64,000 bases of DNA from Apostichopus japonicus (lineage: Eukaryota; Echinodermata; Holothuroidea; Aspidochirotida; Stichopodidae), in assembly GCF_037975245.1 (NCBI RefSeq), contig NC_092562.1, forward strand, positions 13,322,501 through 13,386,500. The letters run 5' to 3'. Under the pieces are notes generated by a model. It did no database searches. It was given only the letters and a program-made list of their open reading frames with translations, and was not told where the DNA came from. Shown piece after piece: positions 56,984 to 64,000 of this stretch. The stretch's first letter is position 1, and each line of letters starts with the position of its first letter. The translations under genes and the position numbers were made by a program.

Positions 56984-59900
56984 TTAACTTTCTTCTACCT
57001 CGATAATTTCAAAGACTTGCATGACTTCCGGCCATTCTTCTTTCGGCCACTGACCGTTGGGTATGACATTGGGGGGTTACTCTTCCAGTTCCAGCTGGTC
57101 ACCTTGGTGTTCCAAGACTTTCCGTAGTTGGCTTCCACGTACGACAGAGTTTGGCAAGGCACTCTTACTTTGATTCCGATAAACTCAGTCCAGCAGAGAT
57201 CGAACCACGGAAAAATGTATCTGAAAAATAAATCCGTAGAAAGTATTTCAGATAGCTATATGCAGGGATTTGCCCAGGATTTCCTGGAAGTGATTTTTGA
57301 AAGTGCTCAGATGCCAAATGCTGGCACTTGTGTAGCTTTTTAAGCACAAGTACTAGTTTTGCTAACAATTTGCATTTTTAATTTTTTTTTTAGTGAAATT
57401 TATTACATACCTGGTAAAAGATTTTACAAGGGACCGATTGAGAGCCGTAAGTCATGTTTCTCTCATGCGTAACTGATGCATTATTAGTCTGTATGACTTT
57501 GGCATTGGCTAGGCCCAATTTATGTTGAATATGTTGTTAGGAATGTCGGGATTTTAGATGAAAATAGTGCTGGGCGGGATTCACGATTTTTAAGGATTGA
57601 GCATATTATGCTCAAACAATTTAATACTTTTATGGGTGGGATATGTTAAACATACCCCACCCATAAAAGTATTAAATTGTTTATCAACTAGTCCAAAAAC
57701 AAAGGGATTCCATTTATTCCAAACACAACAACTAAACTCAACTCAATCCAACTTGAATGAAGCCCCGAGGCATTTGTGATATCAAGGCCAAACGATTTGG
57801 CCGTGGGAGGGGAAAGAGGGAGGCTAAACATATTTTGAAATAATACAGCTCTATTAGAAAATTAATGACTTTTAAGCAGAATTTTGCACTCAGCTTGAAA
57901 GGTTCTTTCAATGTAATATTTAGCATCTCTCTCTAAACAGTTCATATGTCCTTTCTAGTAATCCAGAAATTTCCATGTATTTGCAGCATATTATTTTTGT
58001 TGGACTCATATTGGATTATCATTATTATTTTAGGTAAATTTTTTTCTCACTTTGCTATGTTTAAAGAATAGAGAGATTAGAACAATGTCTTAGACCAATT
58101 CAACAATACTGTGTAATATATGCAAATGCATTCGATTTTGGGTGTCGACCAAATTAGCCATACAGATGACGATCATCCGTAGGTTTGATAAACTTGCTGA
58201 CCGAAAACATAAAACTTCTTTCAGGCGCGTAGCCAGGAATTTGCCAAGGGAGGGACAAAACTGTAGATTCGGCATTGCAAACTATCTAAGCGTAGCGCCA
58301 CCATGGTTGGCGCGAAGCGTACAAGAAAATTTTGGCTGAAAATGCCTCCCAGATCGCTGGAAATGGCACTTCCCAGGCCTTGTATTAAATTGCATCTTAG
58401 CATTTTCTCTTTTGAAAATACTAACCATATCATAAAAACATTAAAAAAAAATTTAAAATATGCTCAAGGGGGGCGGCTGCCCCTTCGCCCTCCCCCCCCC
58501 CTTGGCTACGCGCCTGAAGTCTTCTTTGCTTTAGAAGTTGTTCAGTAACATGGAGCCATATCTATCCTCCATTAACAGCCTCCCTTCCCTCAAACAAAGC
58601 AGCCCCCTCCCTCCTCCCCCTTTCCCCAGCAGTTATGATGCGCCTCCACCTTGTCAACCCTCTTACTTGTATTTCTCGCCGGTACTTGTGTCCGATCCCC
58701 CGTTCCATAGAGTATTACCTTCTTCATAGAAAAAGAATATATCCAATTTGAGTTGATCTTTCACAAACGAAAGTTCGTAGCTATCACTCCTCTGAGGAAC
58801 ACAAAAGGCAGAGAGAAAATTGTATCAATTTTATAGTTTCATAAAATTTATGACTACACTTTATAAAGATTTACATTATGTTAGGTTCATAGGAAGTTTA
58901 TCTTAAAAACGAAATCATGCAGATATGCTTAAAGGATTGGTTCAGTTGTCATACATGTTTATGTTATATGAAAGAGGACAATAAAAGAAACACAAGGTTG
59001 AAAAAACTGTTCAAATACCTTTTTTGGTTAAAGAGATGTTCAATGTAAAGTTTTATCAGATTGTGTAGAAACTGCTGTAATCTGACTAGCTGTGATGTCA
59101 CATCCTCACATTCCTGAAAAGTCTTTGTTTTTTTCTCTAAATATTTTGTGAGATTTCATGACTTTTCAACCAAAAAATATGTCAGGAGATCTCATATTTG
59201 TCAAAGGAAGTATTTGAGATTAAACATCTGAAGACTTTTTGATTATATTATTTTCAAATGTGTTAAAAAATGTAAATAATTTTTAAGAAATATATTCACA
59301 AATGTTAAGGAAGTGAGGATGTGACTTCACACCCTCCAAGTCTTTCTACACCATTCGTTTTCAACAGAAATTTTGATATCTTCAAAGTGTCATATCTCCT
59401 TAACAGAGCATGCTATCATGGTAGTTCCTTCACTGTTCCTTTTGTCTTTTTGTGCTCTTTCATACAAAAAAGACAAGTCAAACACCTGAACCAATCCTTT
59501 AAGTCTCACTATTAAACATATCAATAGTTCACACTGGGCTTTTTTATTAATTCTGACTTCCTTGTCAATAACAAATTCCTCTGTTTATGTCTCATCCAGT
59601 TTGAATATTTTCTTTAATTGCAATTAACAATTTTCTCTCTTTTATAGTTCAAATATACCGTTAGTTCATCTTCCATCTACTGATTTCATAATCAGGTACA
59701 ATTAATTAATAAACTGTACACTGAAACCCAGGTCTTGTCACATTAGAGCATAAATGATTGCATGCTAACACTGTGATACAGTTTCAGAAACTCTTGAAAC
59801 ACAAAATATTTAAAGTTGATCGTAGTTTTCATAGTTTCAAAAGGTGATACTCTGAATCTGTATCCATTTTACCAAAAGTCTTGCTTCTCTGAAACACAAT

Positions 59901-62900
59901 TATTTTTGTTCCGAAGGGGTGTACCTGTACAGGTTTTTAATGGCAGCAACACGACATGTAACCCCGCCTAACTTTGCAGATAAAACGTCTCGTAAGAGCT
60001 GTTATTGTTAACATGTAAAATTAGGCTCATTACCAGACAATTGTATCATTCTGGAAAAGTAGAAATTCATACTTTGTGTCCCTCATATTCATATTCTGGT
60101 ATAATTGCCCGAGTACTTATTTCCCGAGTACTTATTTCCCGAGTACATATTGCCCGAGTACTTATTGCCCGAGTACTTATTGCCCGAGTACTTATTGCCC
60201 GAGTACTTATTGCCCGAGTACTTATTGCCCGAGTACTTATTGCCCGAGTACTTATTGCCTGAGTACTCTTAATCATACATTCGTACTCATACTCCTACTC
60301 GGTGCATTTTGGAAATATTGTAGCGATACATAGAGCAAGAGGACCAACTTGTACTCACATTTTAATAAAGCCTTGTACTCATACAGTATTTGTCCTCATA
60401 ACAAGGGAATTCTACTCTACTATATTAACTGACACTGTTGTACACATACTCACGTCACACTTGTTGGACATACTAACACTTTTGTACATTCACACATCAC
60501 ACTGCTGTCCACATACTCACTCTGTTGCACACATATTACACTGTTGTTCACATACTCACACTGATGTACACATACTGTACTCACATCACACGGCTGTACA
60601 CATACTCACACTTTTGTACACATACTCACACTGTTGTGTACATACTCACATCACACAGCTGTACACATACTCACTCTGTTGTACACATACTCACACTGTT
60701 GTTCACATACTCACACCACTGTACACATACTCACATCACACTGTTGTACACATACTCACACTACTTGTACATACTCACATGACACTGCTTTACACATGTA
60801 CTCTCACTGTCTGCCTTCAATGCACTTTATTACAATGAGTTACAACAGAAAGAACGAATTGTGACAGAACCTACTAGGCTCGTATAATTTCTAGTACTTA
60901 TTGAGATGTACCACGACCAACTGCTTTGAATTGGCTCGACATTATTAGACGTGCTACTGTATATCCTGACTCATAAATGTAAACCATCCTCCACTTTAGT
61001 GTTTAGCCAAATTTACTAAAAGCGTTTTGACAATTATTGGCTAAATCAGCTTCATGAAATCGGAGACACAATCAAGGGGGGCGAAAAAAGGGCTCTAGCA
61101 CCGTAAAGCGAAGGCCTGCAAGTCCTCACAAGTTGTCACGATTGCTACGAGGTCATGTTCAACTCTCCAAAAAACAACAAAATTTATGTACATGAAATGA
61201 GCACCTTGAAATCACAATCTTTAATATGAAGTATCACGTAACTGTGTGAACTGCAGCATATGTCTCGGAACAATTTTTTCTTGGTGAAAAACACGTTGTG
61301 AGAGAAGCCTGTTCGTCTTACCAAAAAAGAAAACAATTCATTCCAGTTAGGTAAGTAGAAGATGCAAATAAACTGCTTTGTATCTGTTTTAGGGTTAAAT
61401 GACAGCAAATGATGTAATGATGACAAAACTGAATTAACATATATATACCACTAATTATCTTCTTTTTTTATTTTTTTTATTATTTAATATTGCATTTTAT
61501 TAGTACTAGTTACTGACAACCACAGTGTAGTTTTCAAAAGAGCCAATCCAAAATATCGGATGAAAAACAAAGAAAAGAAACGTTTGACAACTAAAGAGAG
61601 AGGAGGAAAAAATTGAAAAATTAAGGATAGAAAATGAATGGGAAAAGTAGTAAAATTTCTTACCTTACCAAACTGATGTACCAGCATCAGTCCAGCCATC
61701 TCCATTGCCGGTATCAGACGGACGCTATAGTCTTCTATTTTCATCCCAAAATCTACATCTAAACTATGGCCAATGATACGACATTCTCTGAACCAGCCTG
61801 AGGAAGAAGTCAAATAAAACAAATCCTTAAATGACCGCAAAATTGCACTAAAGTGATCTAGAACCAGCTGTTGTCATGGAGATGATTATAGGGAGCATTC
61901 AATCATTCCAGAACCCTTCGGGGGTGGGGGTGGGGTGGGGGGAAGTAAAAGTTTATTCAGGTTAATTGACATACATGTGTAGATTTAAAATGGTTACACT
62001 GGTGAGGCAGGTTGGTGAAATTGGTATCAATGAATATATTTGATAAAAAGTCAATATATTTAGATATACTGTTTGGAACAACCTAGATAGGTGCAAACCC
62101 AGTCTATGACGTTAAAAATGTACAAGAAATCCGATATAACAACATTATCCCACTGACTTCTCTGCTGACAACAATATTTGTAAGCGTTAACTACGGTAGA
62201 TCATAGATGTGAACTACGATTCACTTCCGCCCATTCTGCCGATAAATTCCAAGTATTAAATTGATACAGTCAAACAAATATGTTTCACACACTCAGAAAC
62301 AATGCTACAATTTCAATGGCATATGCTGAAGACAAACTCAACTCTTCTTTATGAAAATAAAAATAAAATAATACAATAACTGTTAGCAAACTGCTCATCC
62401 ACTAAAGAGCCTGTGTAAGAGATATGTGTAAAAGTAAGAGGGCCTGAACTTTCGATCCTAGCAGGATCTTCTTCAGAGGGGGGCTTCAATCTTCTCTATG
62501 AAAGAGACATAACTGATAACAGACCGCATATCAACTGTAAAAGCCTGTGCAGGTAAATAAGAGGGCCTGATGTTTCAAACTGCGGTGCTCTGAAGAAGCT
62601 CCTGCTACGACCGGGAATCCTCGGGAAACTCCTTTTCATTAAATAGGAAGAACTCTACACTTATCATCTCAACGTAAACACAAGAGTAATAAGAAGATTT
62701 AAAAAAGGACACATTTACTTGCATTTTATCTCCTCCTTTCATACTTACTGAGACAAGTGCCACTGCTAAGCCAAAATGGAATCCCTAACTCGTCTAAGAC
62801 TGCCGCCCCTGCTATCAGGATGTCTTTCGCGTTAGATCGAAATCTCTCGCCGACCACGTCGCCGTCGTCATAGTGACGCGAGACAAATTTCGCAGCTCTC

Positions 62901-63011
62901 TCGTAATTGCACTCCAGGAATGTAGAATGTTGGATCTGATTTAGAAACTTCTTGGGATACTTAGGGACCATAAAGTAGACGTTATCGACCTTTACCTCGG
63001 CAAATTCCATT
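56984..63011 (-). CDS. FKTN: Fukutin (LicD-family ribitol-phosphate transferase), last four exons; 5' end outside window
   Basis: A Golgi type II membrane enzyme that adds ribitol-5-phosphate in the O-mannosyl glycan of alpha-dystroglycan. Exons on minus: 62749-63011, 61664-61797, 58667-58791, 56984-57220, GT-AG, phases 1,0,2. The first carries [17 protein letters not shown] and [13 protein letters not shown]. The second has [20 protein letters not shown], with the Asp-x-Asp of the LicD fold. The third has [18 protein letters not shown]. The last has [26 protein letters not shown] and, after a shift, [13 protein letters not shown]. Frame damage: in the last exon a run of six C (57072-57077) shifts the frame after NWKSNPP. 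Homology resumes in the next frame, as one extra C would give. A sequence or assembly error in the homopolymer is more likely than a null allele. The N-terminal half and membrane anchor lie beyond 64000. The Met at 63008-63010 is not the start; the acceptor lies just before it. Confidence 0.92.
57614..57682. repeat. 69-bp near-perfect palindrome in a fukutin intron
   Basis: 34-bp arms (AAACAATTTAATACTTTTAT at the outer end, GGGTGGG inside) with one mismatch and a one-base loop. Confidence 0.88.
58222..58516. mobile_element. hAT-like element (295 bp)
   Basis: The ends CAGGCGCGTAGCCAGG and, inverted, CAGGCGCGTAGCCAAGG are close matches. Hairpin module at 58281-58325. Flanks AAAACTTCTTT and AAGTCTTCTTT match 9 of 11, so the duplication length is unclear. 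Located in the last fukutin intron. Confidence 0.75.
58933..59498. mobile_element. TTAA-target MITE (566 bp)
   Basis: Perfect inverted ends AGGATTGGTTCAG between TTAA (58929-58932) and TTAA (59499-59502). Looser complementarity continues inward, with a second inverted pair GATGTCACATCCTCA / TGAGGATGTGACTTC (about 59092 and 59312). TTAA targets are typical of piggyBac and Kolobok superfamilies. Confidence 0.82.
60105..60268 (+). repeat. 15-bp minisatellite, about 11 copies
   Basis: Unit GCCCGAGTACTTATT, very uniform, with an AGTACT palindrome per unit. In a fukutin intron. Confidence 0.92.
60431..60800 (+). repeat. Degenerate 20-bp tandem repeat
   Basis: About 17 units of CACACTGTTGTACACATACT form, some extended with TCACATCACAC. 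Long His/Thr-rich frames are artefacts of the period. Confidence 0.88.
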
Positions 63012-64000
63012 CTGCATATAAAAAATGAGATGAAAAAGACAAATTGTGAATATATCCCCAGGGTATCCTGTTACTTTATGAATTCTACTTATACAATATA
63101 CGTCAGTGGAATTTGTTGTCATGAATTGTAGTGATAACGATGGGGACTGTCCCTTTGCCTTACGTTCGTATACATACTTATATAGACGTACTTGACATTT
63201 TTCTCTCTTTGTTTTCCACTTATAGAGTTAACTGTGTCCTTGAGAAAATTCATCTTCCAGTCATTTCCTTTCCTCCCCCCACCCCCCTCCCCATCCCCAC
63301 CCAAATTTTTGAATATTTATGCATATCAACTTTTACCTAAAGAATATGGTTCTTCCATATTAGTGAAATCAGCCAATGCCTTTAACCTAATTTTGTACAT
63401 GATCGGTCAGGACTAAACATTGCAATTATTTGCCGTGAGGCAAATAAGTCTTTTTTCTTGTATAGTAAAGCCGACTTCTGTGAAAATTAGGTTAAAAATG
63501 TATAAAAACAAAAGGCAGCTGCACGGGAGACAAGCAGTTTTATTTATCTACAGGAGAGACTGCTCCTCATAAACATTGAACACTCTTCATTGAATTAATA
63601 GTTCTATTTTGTCCTTTGAAAAGCTCATCATCTGCTTTGTCTTCTGCCTTCTTCCTTGTTTAATTTTTTTTTAAATCCGTAATTTTTTATTCTTTGATAT
63701 CTGTTAGAAGTTGTTTTTCCAACCTTTCCTGTTACCTTTGTTAAATTTTGTAATTATTTTCTTTATTTTTTTATCAGTGTTTGTTTTCCTTATATTCTTT
63801 GTTCTATCCGCCCTTTTTTCTTCTACCTTTTCTTTTATATTCTATTTCATTATTTTTTGTTTTTAAGTTAAAATCAGATGGTTTGTATTTTTCCTCACTT
63901 GACCCACTTTAAGGATGTTCCTTCCTCTCTGTGAAATCTGCCGATACTTAACCTAATTTCTGAATATAGTCAGTCAGATCTGACATTAATAAGGTTTCCT
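63012..64000. other. Part of an upstream fukutin intron
   Basis: Precedes the acceptor at 63012-63013 (minus). No earlier exon is seen. It contains pyrimidine-rich and AT-rich sequence, with two related stretches ending in CCTAATTTTGTACAT (about 63380-63400) and CCTAATTTCTGAATATAG (about 63952-63970). Confidence 0.5.

Noticed and set aside
60105-60268. CRISPR-like array
   Set aside because: Units are contiguous 15-mers without unique spacers, in a eukaryotic intron.
60302-60838. 178-codon His/Thr/Tyr-rich ORF
   Set aside because: It follows the 20-bp tandem repeat, which happens to lack stops; it lies inside a fukutin intron.
62437-62605. Pair of GAGGGCCTGA / CTGAAGAAG blocks
   Set aside because: Looks like two eroded copies of a dispersed repeat, too degraded to define.
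63008-63010. Met as the start codon of the fukutin-like protein
   Set aside because: A splice acceptor lies immediately before it, and the family has a long N-terminal region that must be encoded beyond the window.

Overview
This is a window of a repeat-rich animal nuclear genome. The genes are split by GT-AG introns, there are no operons, and most of the DNA is intronic or intergenic transposon debris, microsatellites and minisatellites. NDUFA7, fukutin, cytosolic sulfotransferases and a TIL/fibrinogen-domain secreted protein point to a metazoan. The fibrinogen-related gene and the tandem sulfotransferases would fit a marine deuterostome, and an echinoderm such as a sea cucumber is my best guess. 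That placement is inference; nothing in the sequence proves the species.

Layout. (1) 0.5-1.0 kb: a dead reverse-transcriptase fragment on the minus strand. (2) 2.8-10.2 kb, plus strand: sulfotransferase A, six exons, 323 codons, intact. (3) 10.6-11.3 kb and 20.8-22.1 kb: two copies of a ~0.7 kb segment in direct orientation, bracketing (4) 15.4-18.7 kb, plus strand: a five-exon secreted protein with a TIL / TILa-like / fibrinogen-C architecture. The second bracket copy carries a solo LTR (4-bp target duplication) and a 26-bp palindromic insertion (7-bp target duplication); the first copy keeps both empty sites. (5) 23.0-45.0 kb, plus strand: sulfotransferase B, a tandem paralogue with the same six exons and intron phases. 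Its introns have swollen from 7 to 22 kb with LINE, SINE, hAT-like, foldback and satellite DNA. (6) 48.2-52.0 kb, minus strand: NDUFA7, four exons, complete. (7) 57.0-63.0 kb, minus strand: the last four exons of fukutin (LicD family); its 5' part lies beyond the window.

The sulfotransferases are predicted cytosolic enzymes moving sulfate from PAPS to small acceptors. The TIL/fibrinogen protein is predicted to be secreted. NDUFA7 is a mitochondrial complex I subunit. Fukutin acts in the Golgi in O-mannosyl glycan synthesis. The genes do not form a pathway.

The most unusual material is the mobile DNA: (a) 26-28 bp palindromic insertions with 7-bp target duplications; (b) a ~45-bp hairpin module (GCGCCACC..GGTTGGCGC) shared by ten hAT-like elements whose ends differ; (c) a 2.7-kb foldback-like element whose long inverted ends are built of tandem repeats; (d) a GAT-microsatellite plus CCCCCGGACAAATA-minisatellite composite at several places in one intron; (e) a 69-bp near-perfect palindrome in a fukutin intron. 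All exon boundaries and element borders were read by eye; no database search was possible.
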